Shown here: positions 12,052 to 21,785 of the stretch, piece by piece | How the letters are laid out: every line of letters begins with the position of its first letter | How positions within the stretch are numbered: position 1 is the stretch's first letter | DNA from: Amaranthus tricolor | Taxonomy: Eukaryota; Streptophyta; Magnoliopsida; Caryophyllales; Amaranthaceae | NCBI RefSeq assembly: GCF_026212465.1 | Contig: NC_080049.1 | Location: forward strand, 22,154,565 to 22,218,564 | DNA length: 64,000 nucleotides | Direction: 5' to 3' | Made by a program: the position numbers and the translations under genes | Notes under the pieces: generated by a model | Told to the model about the DNA's origin: nothing | Database searches by the model: none | Seen by the model: the letters and a program-made list of their open reading frames with translations, nothing else

Positions 12052-12970
12052 CTGAAGAATAGATATATTGTAGCCACCATTAAAACAAATCAGCATTCCA
12101 TTTTATAAGAACAAATTAACTTAACATATAACACCCCCATTTTAGGAAAATACATACAATTGAAAATAATTTTTAGCATAATTTTTTTATAGTAATTCTT
12201 ACAATATCCGATGAGTAAAATGAACATCCCAAAGTTTTAGAGAGCTTAAATATGCATTCAAAAACATTCCGAACATAGTTTGCCACTGGAAAACCAATGT
12301 CAGGCTTGAAAAGCCACCTTGTCAAAGAATGAAATCCATCAACCACCAAGCAAAATTCAGTTAATAGAATAACGTTTACGCTTAGAGTGGCTGACCACAA
12401 AAATCACCATCCATAACACAAAAATCATCACCCGTAAAGTAACAAACATCTACAATCACACAGGATGATAAGATCAAAGAAAATAATAAAGTTTCAAAAA
12501 AACATACCAAATCTAAAAACTTTATCTTATTATTTATTCGGTCAAATTAAAATTTAGTTTATCTTTCCTCCATTCGAAAAGTGATGTGGATGGAGTTAAT
12601 ATTTCTTATTATTTATTCGGTCAAATAGCTTCTAATTTACTTTTGTATTATGAGTGACGTCTGGTCAGGATCTTTGAGTTCATCACGGGAAATCATTGAA
12701 TACACAAAAGACATAAATTAGACCGGAGATGGAGAAGGAATGAGTATTTAAGCTCCAAATTGGTCAGACTTGGCCCTACCATCAAAACAAATGTGTAGAA
12801 GTGGAGTTCTTTACCTATATCGCTCGCTTTGAAGTACAGGGGGTTTTCAACAAATTTTTCATTGGAAAAGTATTTGAAGTTCTTAATTTATGTTCAAAAG
12901 GGGTGTAAGAGAACAGAAGATGGCTATTTAATCTCAATATGGTGTGATGCATGAGTCAAGAAAAAGTTAT
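12052..12970. other. region upstream of the first traceable pseudogene exon
   Basis: Expected to hold an intron and earlier exons of the RPAP3-like gene on the minus strand, but no such exon was recognised. It includes a short internal repeat: TTTATTCGGTCAAAT occurs at about 12533 and 12608, next to CTTATTATT runs. Confidence 0.4.
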
Positions 12971-12976
12971 CTGGAA

Positions 12977-13155
12977 TAGGGGTATAAGTTTGGTTAGGAC
13001 ACAAAACCAAATTAAATTCCGTTTTCACATCTCAAGTCCAAATCGAAATCGAAATCGAATTTTTTCTAAAACCAAACTACACCGAACCAAAAGTAATCCC
13101 CTTTCACCGAATTAGACCGAAAAACCAAATTTGAAACAGTTATTTAAAATGTATA
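12977..13155 (+). mobile_element. truncated hAT-like MITE end
   Basis: Starts TAGGGGTATAAGTTTGG and continues with CCAAATCGAAATCG-type repeats like the element at 10599-11089. No opposite end is seen before the gypsy fragment starting at about 13157, so the copy appears cut. Confidence 0.45.
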
Positions 13156-13156
13156 T

Positions 13157-13790
13157 GAATATGCAGACTTCAGGGCACCAAACTAATTCGTAGCATGGCG
13201 TTTCACCCACAAACCGATGGTCAAATAGAGATCGTCAACAAAGCTTTGGAGACTTACCTAAGATGCTTCATTGTTAGTAAACCTAAACAATGGGCCAAAT
13301 GGCTTACGTGGGCTGAATTTTGTTACAATACAGCCCCTCATTCATCCATACGTATGTCCCCATTCCATGCATTATATGGGAAGCCTCCTCCACATTTAGT
13401 ACGCTTTGGGCATGGACACACTCTGGTTGATAGTGTTGAGCACTTACTCCAAGAGAGTGATGCCATATTGGATGAATTTCAATTCTCTTTGGTTAAAGCA
13501 CATCAAAACATGATACATTATGCCAATTCCAAACGACGTGATGTGGTTTTTTCCAAAAGTGATGTTGGTTTTCTGAACCTTCAACCATATCATCAACACT
13601 CTCTTGCTCGACGCCCTCATAAAAAGTTGGTCCCAAGTTACTATGGCACATATAAGATCATTCAAAGGGTGGGTAAATTGGCGTATAGCTTGGCCCTACC
13701 TTCTCACAACCTCATCCATCTTGTTTTCCATGTTTCGCAATTGAAACCAGTTGTTGGCATTTCAGAGTCAGCTAATATTCCCCCTTATCA
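13157..13790 (+). pseudogene. Ty3/gypsy integrase C-terminal fragment A
   Basis: An open frame from 13195 to 13797 encodes the integrase C-terminal part: MAFHPQTDGQIEIVNKALET (with the catalytic glutamate in QIEIVN), a YNTAPHSSIRMSPFHALYG stretch, then SLALPSHNLIHLVFHVSQLK before the chromodomain should begin. The frame is open but both ends are cut: it starts inside integrase, and homology with fragment B stops at about 13790, followed by A-rich sequence. It is nearly identical to 15672-16285 on the other strand. It is a piece of an element, not a host gene. Confidence 0.85.
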
Positions 13791-13875
13791 GTACTAAAAA
13801 AAATAGAACTAAAAAAAAGTGAATTTGTTAAATCATTCCCAATTCTTTGTCCCTTTCACTAATTCAGTTTCTCTA

Positions 13876-13965
13876 TCCCGACAACCCGCCACCAGCCACT
13901 CCACCTGTGACCGGTGGTACACTACCGCACGCAGGGCCTTCCAGGGGCGCCTCCAGTAGCCACCA
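13876..13965 (+). repeat. GC-rich dispersed repeat, copy 2
   Basis: Same text as 2349-2445, including CACCTGTGACCGG and CCTTCCAGGGGCGCCTCCAG. It lies about 430 bases before the + strand copy of the RPAP3-like exon. It could be part of the old 5' leader of that gene or an unrelated repeat. Confidence 0.55.
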
Positions 13966-14390
13966 TCCACGCGGACCATGCCTGTCAGTCGTTTGTCACC
14001 ACATCCACTCTTCAAATCTATTTGTAAGTTTGAGATTTCTTCTCCTAAAACTTAAAATCTTCAATTCTTTTGTAGTTTTTGTGTCTTAAATGATTATTTA
14101 GGAATTTGAGAATAGAATGATAGTTGAGAAAACTTTCAGGATTAAAGTTTGAACTGCAGTAGAATCCTCCATTGAATAATTGTATCAATGTCTAACCAAT
14201 CTATAGTAAGTTTACTACCCAATTTTTCCCTTTTTAACTCGTTCAAATTATAATATTGGGTACCAACTTATATGTAAGCAGGTTTTGCAAATTACTGGAT
14301 TAATTCATTGTCTTTTATATGAGAAATAGATTATGATGATCAATGTTGTGAATTTAATTGATTTTAATATTATTTTGTGATTTGTTTCAG

Positions 14391-14486
14391 AATTTTGAAG
14401 GTCTTTTAAATGATTTGCAAAACTGGGAAAATACTCTCAATGGAAAGGACCAGTTGAATAATAAAGATTCACGTAAGGGTAAAATG
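14391..14486 (+). pseudogene. RPAP3-like N-terminal exon in inverted orientation
   Basis: A 96-base exon (32 codons, phase 0) with a good acceptor (TTTGTTTCAG ending 14390) and donor (GTAATT at 14487). It encodes NFEGLLNDLQNWENTLNGKD and on to GKM. The peptide fits the conserved N-terminus of plant RPAP3/TPR5-like proteins, and its phase-0 end would join the exon starting at 12051. But that exon is on the minus strand and this one is on the plus strand. A second, truncated copy is at 1072-1166. Confidence 0.75.
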
Positions 14487-14830
14487 GTAATTTCAACTCC
14501 ATGGATGACTTTGGTTCTTGAATTTTGTTTAGTTGATGGGGAGGTTTGGTTCGCTATAAAGGTGTAGTATATGGAAGGAAATGAATGTTTTGTATGACTG
14601 CTTTTTAAGGAATTTTTTGTTATTAGATGATTTTATTAGGAATTTTAGGTTTGAAACTTATTTGACAAATTATATTTTGGTTTCTTTGGGTTTACTATTA
14701 CTATACTATGTGTTTGTTTAGAGTTGATCAAGTTATTTTCAAATTCAAAGGTTAACTTATGCCGATGTGAAAATGGCGTTAAAACTTCATTTAGTATCCA
14801 TGTCGGACCACCATCAGACTATACCTTTGT

Positions 14831-15027
14831 GACATACCGTAGTCATAGCCTATTTTGCTAATCTATAAGCAATGTTACTCTATAAGCTACTATATCATAT
14901 ACTCTACACCCATTTAGCCATAATAATCTCTTAGATCTTTTTGCACTCCAACTATGCCAAATACTTTGCGACCCTCATCTAAATATTATCATCTGCAGAC
15001 CCAACCACAAATTAAATCCAACTTTGT
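14831..15027. repeat. ~197-bp segment present in only one copy of the duplication
   Basis: Flanked on both sides by CTTTGT. Copy 1 (near 735-741) reads straight through with a single instance. This is either a small insertion with a 6-bp duplication or a deletion between direct repeats in copy 1. The segment has no recognised inverted ends. Confidence 0.6.
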
Positions 15028-15088
15028 CAACATTTTCTCTAGTTGGAACCTAAAATGTGATCTTTAATACTTCACCTTAAGGGGATTG

Positions 15089-15379
15089 TGTTATGAATCA
15101 CTAATCAGAGTATGTTTTAAAGAAAGAAAGAAAGAAACAATTTAGAGATGAGAAGGAGAGTACAGAACGAGAGAAGAAGAATCAGAAAGAAGAAACAAGA
15201 ATATATAGAATTAAGAGAGAGGAGATTAATTGTATTTCATTGCCTATCAACCAATTATTACATAATCATATTTATAGAGCTAAACAAGGCCTTACAACCT
15301 GCTGCCTACTTAGATTGATTATAAGATTCTCCTATTAGAGGGTTTCCTTAATACCCCTCATAATAGAATTTTGTTAACA
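15089..15379 (-). mobile_element. Ty3/gypsy 3' LTR copy 2 (291 bp)
   Basis: On the minus strand it begins TGTTAACAAAA at 15379 and ends ATTCATAACA at 15089, giving TGTTA...TAACA ends. A purine tract (AAAAGGGGGG, about 15398-15411 minus) sits just upstream, and the chromodomain reading frame lies before that. It includes a TATAAATA box on the minus strand near 15275. Homologous to 415-670. Confidence 0.8.
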
Positions 15380-15439
15380 ATCCCGCTACCTCATCATTTA
15401 TCCCCCCTTTTCTTGGTCCTTTACCTTCTATCCCTTAGT

Positions 15440-16600
15440 ATGCTGTGTAGGTAAGACATTATCCTCGGCCCGAATTTGCACCTTGTTCTCAAGGTGAGAG
15501 TTAGGAAAGGTAGGAAGCAGATTATGGTAGTCCTCCTAAGTGGCTTCAAACGAAGGTAATCCTTGCCTTTGAACTAGAATTTCCCAAATGGATGGACTAG
15601 GTTGACGTAAAGCGAAGATCTCCTCCAGAACAGTGACAAAAGCCAACTCATTAGAAAGATGAGGGGGAATTTTAGCTGACTCTGAAATGCCAACAACTGG
15701 TTTCAATTGCGAAACATGGAAAACAAGATGGATGAGGTTGTGAGAAGGTAGGGCCAAGCCATACCAATTTACCCACCCTTTGAATGATCTTATACAGGTC
15801 ATAGTAACTTGGGGACAACTTTTTATGAGGGCGTCGAGCAAGAGAGTGTTGACGATATGGTTGAAGCTTCAGAAAAACAATATCACTTTTGAAAAAAAAC
15901 CACATCACGTCGTTGGAATTGGCATAATGTATCATGTTCTGATGTGCTTTGACCAAAGAGAATTGAATTTTATCTAGTATGGCATCACTCTCTTGGAGTA
16001 AGTGCTCAACACTATCAACCAGAGTGTGTCCATGCCCAAAGCGTACTAAATGTGGAGGAGGCTTCCCATATAATGCATGGAATGGGGACATATGAATGGA
16101 TGAATGAGGGGCTGTATTGTAACAAAGTTCAGCCCACATAAGCCATTTGGCACATTGTTTAGGTTTACTAACAATGAAGCATCTTAGGTAAGTCTTCAAA
16201 GCTTTGTTGACGATCTCTATTTGACCATCGGTTTGTGGATGAAACGCCATGCTACGAATTAGTTTGGTGCCCTGAAGTCTGCATAATTCCCTCCAAAAAC
16301 AGCTTAAGAACACCCTATCCATGTTTTCCACTATAGAAGAGGGGAAACCATGCAAAGATACAACCTCCTTGATAAACAAAGCTGCCAGAGAAAAAACCCT
16401 AAAGGTGTGTTTGAGCCTGAGGAAGTGTGTATTTGGTAAAACGATCAACAACCACAAGGATTGTATCAAGACCATTCGACTTGGGAAGGCCTTCCACAAA
16501 TTCCATAGAAATGTGCTCCCATACACTTGAGGCTAAATGTAGAGGCCGTAAAAGTCCAGCAAAGGGACTGGTATGAAGCTTTTTGTTGTTGACATGTTCG
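15440..16600 (-). pseudogene. Ty3/gypsy (chromovirus) integrase-chromodomain fragment B
   Basis: Minus-strand translation shows, in order, a VWEHISMEFVEGLPKSNG-type start (about 16540), VVVDRFTKYT, a frameshift, SLFIKEVV-like sequence, a damaged SDRD motif (ENMDRVF), HPQTDGQIEIVNKAL with the catalytic glutamate, YNTAPHSSIHMSPFHALYG, a second frameshift near 15760, then VSQLKPVVGISES and a chromodomain-like ILVQRQGLPSFEATWED. Stops and at least two frameshifts make it non-coding. The purine tract and LTR follow. Protease, RT and RNase H are absent. It faces fragment A across 13.8-15.7 kb. Confidence 0.85.
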
Positions 16601-16990
16601 GCATTACTGTACGTATTGAGTGGGTGCTTTTCTCCTCTTCGTATTTTAGGTGCTTTTCCATAAACGTTAAACTTGTCTCCTTCGAGCTAAAGTTATTATA
16701 TTATAATGTCGAAAAGCTAACAACCCAATAGCAACCTTTAAGTGTATATAGGTGAGTTCTATCAACTCCGAATCCCACACAACTGGAAGACTAGGGATAC
16801 CTTTTTTCTTTAGGTTCACAATGGGGTATAACGTCCCTTCAGACACCCCATCGAAAGTTTTTGGAATCATTAACTTCCATATTCTTGTGCACAAGATGTG
16901 AAACCCACTTGAATTTACTATCATTATAGCATAACTTTAATTCTGGGCACATCATAAACCTTTTGGACATCAACAAAAAATTATCTTTCG
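16600..16990. other. unassigned sequence beside gypsy fragment B
   Basis: An 85-codon minus-strand frame (16667-16924) contains SEGTLYPIVNLKKKGIPSLP. I do not recognise it, and no flanking element end was found. It could be an exon fragment or a chance frame. Confidence 0.3.
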
Positions 16991-16997
16991 TACCAGA

Positions 16998-17200
16998 TTA
17001 GGGGTGAAAGTTATTTGGTTAAAAACCGAAAATCAAACCAAACCAAATCGAATAAGAAATTTGGTCTGATTTTTTTTAATATGATTTAGATTTGGATTGA
17101 TATTTTAAAAACCGAAATTTTATGATTTGGATTTGGTTTTACAAAAGAAAAAAACGAAAAAATCAAACCTGCACCGAAATAATTAAATCTTGAGTACTAT
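16998..17200 (+). mobile_element. truncated hAT-like MITE end
   Basis: Begins TTAGGGGTGAAAG and continues with AACCAAACCAAATCG and GATTTGGATTTGG repeats, as in 10599-11089. The opposite terminus is not seen. Confidence 0.45.
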
Positions 17201-17640
17201 CTTGTATTTTAGGCCCAAAAGTACGGCCCAAACGTAAAGTGACTCACCCCTTTCCAAAATTCAGAGATTTTCCAAATTATAAAAGCAATATCACTGAATT
17301 CCACTTGCAAAAGTTGATTAAAAATCCATATATCATCCCACTTTAATATAATAATAAAAAAACAGCCCAAAAAACAATAATTATTTCAAACCACCAAAAA
17401 TATCAAATTAACCATTAATCATGAATTAAGACAAAACCCCAATCAAGAACCTTAAAAAAACACAATCTTTAACAAATTAAGACAACATCCGAATCAAAAA
17501 CCATGAAAATACACAATTTTTCACAATTTGATACAAAACCCCAATAAAAAAATCCTAAAAATAAACAATCTTTTACATTTTAAGAAAAAAAAACCCAATG
17601 TGAGTATCATTACCCTAAGGAGTGGTAAGGAGTCAGTAAG
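17201..17640. other. A-rich spacer, nothing recognised
   Basis: Loose tandem similarity of AATTAAGACAAAACCCCAATC-like units of about 60 bases (17425-17560). No gene or element end. Confidence 0.4.
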
Positions 17641-17865
17641 TTAGGAGAAACCCTTGGAAAGCGAAAAGGAAATTGAAGAAGAAGAAGAGCCACAAGAAAA
17701 AGGAGAAAAACAAGAGGCATCAACATCAAAGCCATCAATTTCATTTGAGCCAATTGCACCATTTCCAGAAGCATTAAAAGGAGGGCAAAAATATGACAAT
17801 GACAAGGAGATTTATGATGTCTTCCGGAAATGTGAAGTGAACATCCCACTTTTAGATGCATTACT
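17640..17865 (+). pseudogene. Ty3/gypsy gag-protease junction fragment
   Basis: The frame reads EKEIEEEEEPQEKGEKQEAS, then PIAPFPEALKGGQKYDNDKE and VFRKCEVNIPLLDAL. This matches the linker and start of the aspartic protease region of Athila/Tat-type gypsy elements (the APFPxxL ... NIPLLDA pattern). It breaks off after LLDAL where the expected PRYAKFLK motif should follow, replaced by the sequence beside the copia gag. No other parts of the element are attached. Confidence 0.6.
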
Positions 17866-17938
17866 ATTGTTGGACCCTTTTTTCTTTCTAGAATTTCTAT
17901 CCAACCTAACAACTAACCTACTGCCATAATTCTCATTA

Positions 17939-18376
17939 ACCTATCGCCTTTTGACAAAACTCCCTAGTATAAAGTACAACCTTCACTTCCTCTAGGGTCA
18001 ACGAGTCTTTGCCAACCATAAAAGATTCTAGAAAGTTCTCATAACTATTCGATAGAGAAATAAACAATAATATTAACGCTGCATCCTCATCATCTATCTT
18101 AACTTCAAAATTACGCAAATCTAGTAGCAATTTGTTGGTTAAAGATTTCGTCATGTACAAAGACTCAAATTTTAACCATAATTTTGCTGTCGTCTCCAGA
18201 TCAGCAACCTCCGTGATGATATGATCATCAAGACTTAGCAAGATGGTAGAATGAGCCTTCTCTTCCATCACAACTAAATGTTCATCAGTCCATCTGTCTC
18301 CAGATCCCGACGTAGATGTCGCACTTTTTGGGATCAACGGACGCCAAATCTGCAACTGTTTTAATAATGCCTTCAT
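17939..18376 (-). pseudogene. Ty1/copia gag (UBN2-type) with internal deletion
   Basis: The minus-strand frame starts at ATG 18376 and encodes a copia gag core: EEKAHSTILLSLDDHI, a LWLKFESLYMTKSLTNKLLL stretch, then directly KIDDEDAALILLFISL and SNSYENFLESFM. In UBN2-type gag proteins roughly 35-40 residues separate the two blocks (MTKSL and IDDED), so part of the middle is missing without loss of frame. The frame ends shortly after the conserved SLTLEEVKVVL. It follows the LTR at 18501-19013 on the same strand at the expected distance. Zinc knuckle, protease and pol do not follow. Confidence 0.75.
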
Positions 18377-18500
18377 CGTAATCTACTATAGCCTAAAGCT
18401 ATTCTTCCCATTAAATTTCTCAATCCTTATTATAAAATCTCCTAACATTGTTTTCCACAAAAACTCTTCCTAGGATTAAACTTGAGCTCTTGATGCCAAT

Positions 18501-19013
18501 TGTTGTGCGATAGCGGAAGTAAAGATCAAAAAACAATAACGGAAGCAATAAAGATTCAAACAAACAATAAAGAAAATCACACCAAAAAATTAACGTGGTT
18601 CACTATCAACGTGATAGCTACATCCACTGGCACCGAGAATAAACTTTCACTATAAACTGGGAGATTACAACATGAACACGAGAAGCCAAAACAATGGCTC
18701 TCAAAGCTTTTTCTCTCTTAGTTTTCCTCACTTTGTGTTGCATTCTCCTAATTCTAATTACAAGAGACCTTTATATATTACATCACTTAGTAAAAAGAAA
18801 TTAAGTTTAATGTTACAAAGTAACCACCCTTAAATATATCATGGGAACATGGAGTAACTACCATAATATCATGGGAACATAGAGTAACCACCCAAAACCA
18901 TCATGGACAAAATAAAGTAACCGCCTAAAAACTTGTAACGCCTTTTGACCCAAACTTAGTTTCATCATCTTCAACTTGATCTTAGACTAGGTCCGAGTCA
19001 CAAAATCCCAACA
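18501..19013 (-). mobile_element. Ty1/copia 5' LTR with primer-binding site
   Basis: On the minus strand it starts TGTTGGGATT (19013) and ends CGCACAACA (18501), with TGTTG...CAACA inverted ends; 513 bp. Immediately after it reads ATTGGCATCAAGAGCTC, close to a tRNA-Met primer-binding site. The gag frame at 18376-17939 follows. Confidence 0.75.
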
Positions 19014-19197
19014 TTAACCTTCAAGTGGTTGGATGGGCTAGTTGATTCAATCCGTAGGGACAACATTAACCTTGAAGTGTTTTGTACTAGGCGTTAATTT
19101 CAATCCGTAGGACATTAGCATTGATGCATGAAACAGAATTATATATTTAATGTGTAAAGGAAGAAGAAGGTCTATTATACTCTAAATGGGGGAGGAT

Positions 19198-19391
19198 TGT
19201 TGAACATTTAAAGTATATAGACCTAGGATTTATATATACCACATACTTAATATAGTAGCGGGACTAAAATAAATGTATTATAAGTCCAATTAAATGCCTC
19301 AAAGAAAACACGCAAAAAACACAAAACAGAAGAAAGCGACGACTCGTCGTGGGCTAGGCAACATGTCGTCGCCTGATTACTAAAGTTAACA
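19198..19391 (+). mobile_element. short (194 bp) LTR with purine tract and PBS on either side
   Basis: Starts TGTTGAACAT right after a purine tract (AAATGGGGGAGGA, 19184-19196), and ends GTTAACA. It is followed at 19394 by TGGTATCAGAGC, a tRNA-Met primer-binding site. An LTR with both signals is either internal to a tandem element or a recombinant. It is unlike the Cassandra LTR that follows. Confidence 0.55.
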
Positions 19392-19506
19392 AATGGTATC
19401 AGAGCAACCCTGCGACCGTGACTGATTGTGTTCAGTGCACCTAGCGGGGGAAAATATCCTGAAATCACGGTTTAACGAGGACGTTGTATTCCTAAGTGGG
19501 GGTGAG
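19392..19506 (+). mobile_element. short internal region (PBS to PPT) of Cassandra-like TRIM
   Basis: Only about 114 bases separate the primer-binding site TGGTATCAGAGC (19394) from a purine tract AAGTGGGGGTGAG (ending 19506). It has no coding capacity. This is the layout of a terminal-repeat retrotransposon in miniature. Confidence 0.6.
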
Positions 19507-19777
19507 TGTAATACCCCAGATTTAGCTTGAAAAGGGATTGATAGACTACTTATATCAACAAGGTGCATCTTCTTTTCATGGGAGCTCATTTGTTAAGAAC
19601 TCCACAGTTAAGTGTGCTCGGTGTGGAGCAATCTTAGGATGGGTGACCTCCTGGAAAGTTTTCCCGGGCGCGCACAAGTGAGGCCAAAGTGCGCTGGAAA
19701 GACTTGTGTTGGTTTGTGGGGCTAGTCTACAGTCTCCATGAGTAGTCACCAGTGGTCCGTTGGGCCAGGGTGTTACA
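19507..19777 (+). mobile_element. Cassandra TRIM 3' LTR carrying 5S rRNA-like sequence
   Basis: 271 bp, starting TGTAATACC and ending GGTGTTACA. Positions about 19562-19675 resemble a 5S rRNA gene: GAACTCCACAGTTAAG, GTGTGCTCG and AGGATGGGTGACCTCCTGG appear in 5S order, the last being the intragenic promoter part. Known Cassandra elements carry exactly such a 5S domain in their LTRs. It is not a functional 5S gene: the start and end differ from the canonical 120-nt gene. No matching 5-bp duplication flanks it. Confidence 0.85.
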
Positions 19778-19815
19778 GAAACTCACTCTCTTATGCTTCT
19801 TATAAACACAATGTT

Positions 19816-20290
19816 AACAAAAGCTAGAGTTCCCAAGCTTCTTTCCTCCAAACAAGCCTAGCTGGCTCAACTCATGCATACCTCTCTCACCCATATGACC
19901 CAATCTCAAGTGCCAAAGTTTGGTCTCTTCATCGGACATTATGCTAGTGGAGACATTCACAGAGTTGGAGATGGTTGAACCCTCTATAGCATACAAACTC
20001 CCGTTCATCTCCGCCTTCATCACAACTAGTGACCCTCTTACGACCTTCATCACTCCACCTTCACAAGAAATCTTACAACTATTCTTCTCTAAAGTACCCA
20101 ACAAAATCAAGTTCTTCTTTAACCTGAGAACATGCCTAACATCGGACAAAGTTCTCACCATACCATCAAACATCTTCATTTGAATACTCCCAACACCAAC
20201 AACCTTGAAAGTCGCATTGTTGCCCATAGTAACATTTTCTCCATCTACCCTTTCATAGGTAGTGAAGAGGTCTTTGTTAGGTAGTCGCAT
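19816..20290 (-). pseudogene. Ty1/copia protease-to-integrase junction fragment
   Basis: The frame encodes the region after copia protease and the start of integrase: MGNNATFKVVGVGSIQMKMF, VRTLSDVRHVLRLKKNLILLG, then ETKLWHLRLGHMGERGMHEL with the HxxxxH part of the GAG_pre-integrase zinc site. The C-terminus breaks off just after LFGGKKLGN, where a CxxC motif would come. It belongs to the same general copia type as the gag fragment at 17939-18376, and is on the same strand but upstream of it, so the order is wrong for a single simple element. Confidence 0.75.
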
Positions 20291-20293
20291 TTG

Positions 20294-20580
20294 GATCGTG
20301 TGAAAACCAATTAAAATGATGAAAACTTAAAATTTACATAAAATCTTAAATGGTGTACAGATCTCAGTGACAGTTTTGTAAATAATTGAATATTTGTTAA
20401 AAGGTGTACATACATGCTTAAAAGGTGTAAATAATCAGATGGCAAATCTGTAAAAAATATGAACTTTTGGTTGTACAAAAATATGTACACCCTATAAGAT
20501 AATATATACACCTTTTGCAACAATATGTATATCTTAGTTTGGTTTTCGGTTTTTACCACTTTAGTGGTTTTCACCTGATC
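20294..20580. mobile_element. MITE with GATCxxGTGAAAACCA ends
   Basis: Left end GATCGTGTGAAAACCA; right end, as reverse complement, GATCAGGTGAAAACCA. Internal GGTGTACA-type repeats. A TTG precedes and follows it. Superfamily uncertain, perhaps Mutator-like. Confidence 0.6.
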
Positions 20581-20896
20581 TTGTCTCTCTATATATATAA
20601 TAGAAATAATTCGAATCATATATATATTTGCACACCCAGCCAAATTTATGTCTTAGAATTATGGTCTCAATTTATTTGGGTCCTAGGCGATGGCATTCCG
20701 ACATCACGTTAACTAGACCTTGTGAACTATGTCAAATTGGAGCAAGTTGTCTTGGAGCAGCACATTCAAACTGACACATCTTCACTATTTATACATATGA
20801 TTTGATTGCTATGAATTTTGAAGATGGCCATAATTATAGCTATAGACATAATCCTATCAGTAATCCAAAACACACCAATACATATTTTTAGGATCA

Positions 20897-20980
20897 CAAA
20901 ATCCTACAACCTGATTCTACCGATTTCGATCCTAACCTCTTAGCAATCCTAGGTTGAATCATTCTAACAACCTTGAACTG
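20897..20980 (+). repeat. dispersed repeat, second copy
   Basis: Matches 3480-3560 around CTGATTCTACCGATTTCGAT and TTCTAACAACCTTGA. Unclassified. Confidence 0.45.
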
Positions 20981-21073
20981 TGCTCATTTAAGTTTGTTCA
21001 ATTTTGAGCTAAACCTAATCTACCATGCATTGACTAATCCTAATTCCTTTCCTAATAAAAGTATTAAAAGATA

Positions 21074-21784
21074 ATGTTGACCCTTGTAGGTTTTGATGAT
21101 GACTACATTTAATATAAACAACTGTATTTTAGAGATTTTGTGCATGTCGATATCCGGTCTTGATAAAGATCGTTGATAGTACCTAAGACTTGGTCTATGA
21201 ACTTTGTACGTGTCTAAAATATCCAAGGAAGTTAGATAGGAAGATCGTCGTCGGATATCAAATGTAGATAGGAATAATTGCACAAACTTAAGAGGTAGGA
21301 TTGGTGTATGACTTTGTTCCTATTCTTCTTGATTGTTTTTCCTAAGTGGAGTAGTATCGGTTAATGATCACTATTGCTCTGATGCTCTGGTTGCTCTGAT
21401 AAGATTATTACTTTGGTTAATTGTATGATCTGGTTAAATGCTACTGGTTAATGTTTTGTTTGCTCCTGTTTTGTTAGCACTTGTGAACACTTTGTATTTT
21501 GAGTACACTTTAATGTATAACTTAGTAACTTATGTTTTTTATTTATGTTTATTTTTAGGTTTATTTAAAAATATTAAGTATTATGTTTATTACTTATGTT
21601 TTTATAATTATGTTTATTAAAGTAATTTGTTTTATTATGCGTGCTTAGTAATTTCTATATTGTAATGATATAATTTGCTAAGTTATATATGGAGCAGCTT
21701 TAATCTCGAGTTTGCTCTATGACATTAGTTTTACTCTATTTCGCTTAAGTTTGTTGCTAAGTTTGTCATCATCAAAAAGAGGGA
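21074..21784 (+). mobile_element. Sirevirus-like copia: LTR 5' end and internal 3' stub
   Basis: TGTTGACCCTTGTAGG at 21074 opens an LTR-like stretch that parallels 21786 onward for about 200 bases and then diverges. The next 500 bases are T-rich and non-coding, and end in GTCATCATCAAAAAGAGGG, the kind of polypurine tract that precedes Sirevirus 3' LTRs. So a partial LTR and a shortened internal stub lie before the fuller LTR. Confidence 0.6.
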
Positions 21785-21785
21785 A

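Larger units (their letters stand above)
14391..15088 (+). repeat. inverted duplicate of LTR flank plus exon (copy 2)
   Basis: Exon, its downstream intron and the flank of the gypsy LTR; reverse complement of 671-1166. The two copies agree closely, apart from the extra segment at 14831-15027 in this copy. Confidence 0.8.

Noticed and set aside
12173..12400. Minus-strand frame as a missing RPAP3-like exon
   Set aside because: Its peptide does not resemble the family, and no acceptor or donor fits the phase of the exon starting at 12051.
13195..13797. 200-codon open frame as a host gene
   Set aside because: It is a gypsy integrase C-terminal fragment, truncated at both ends, with a near-identical broken copy at 15672-16285.
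19562..19675. Functional 5S rRNA gene
   Set aside because: Only the central 5S motifs are kept, it lies inside a TGTAA...TTACA LTR, and it is a single copy, not a tandem array.
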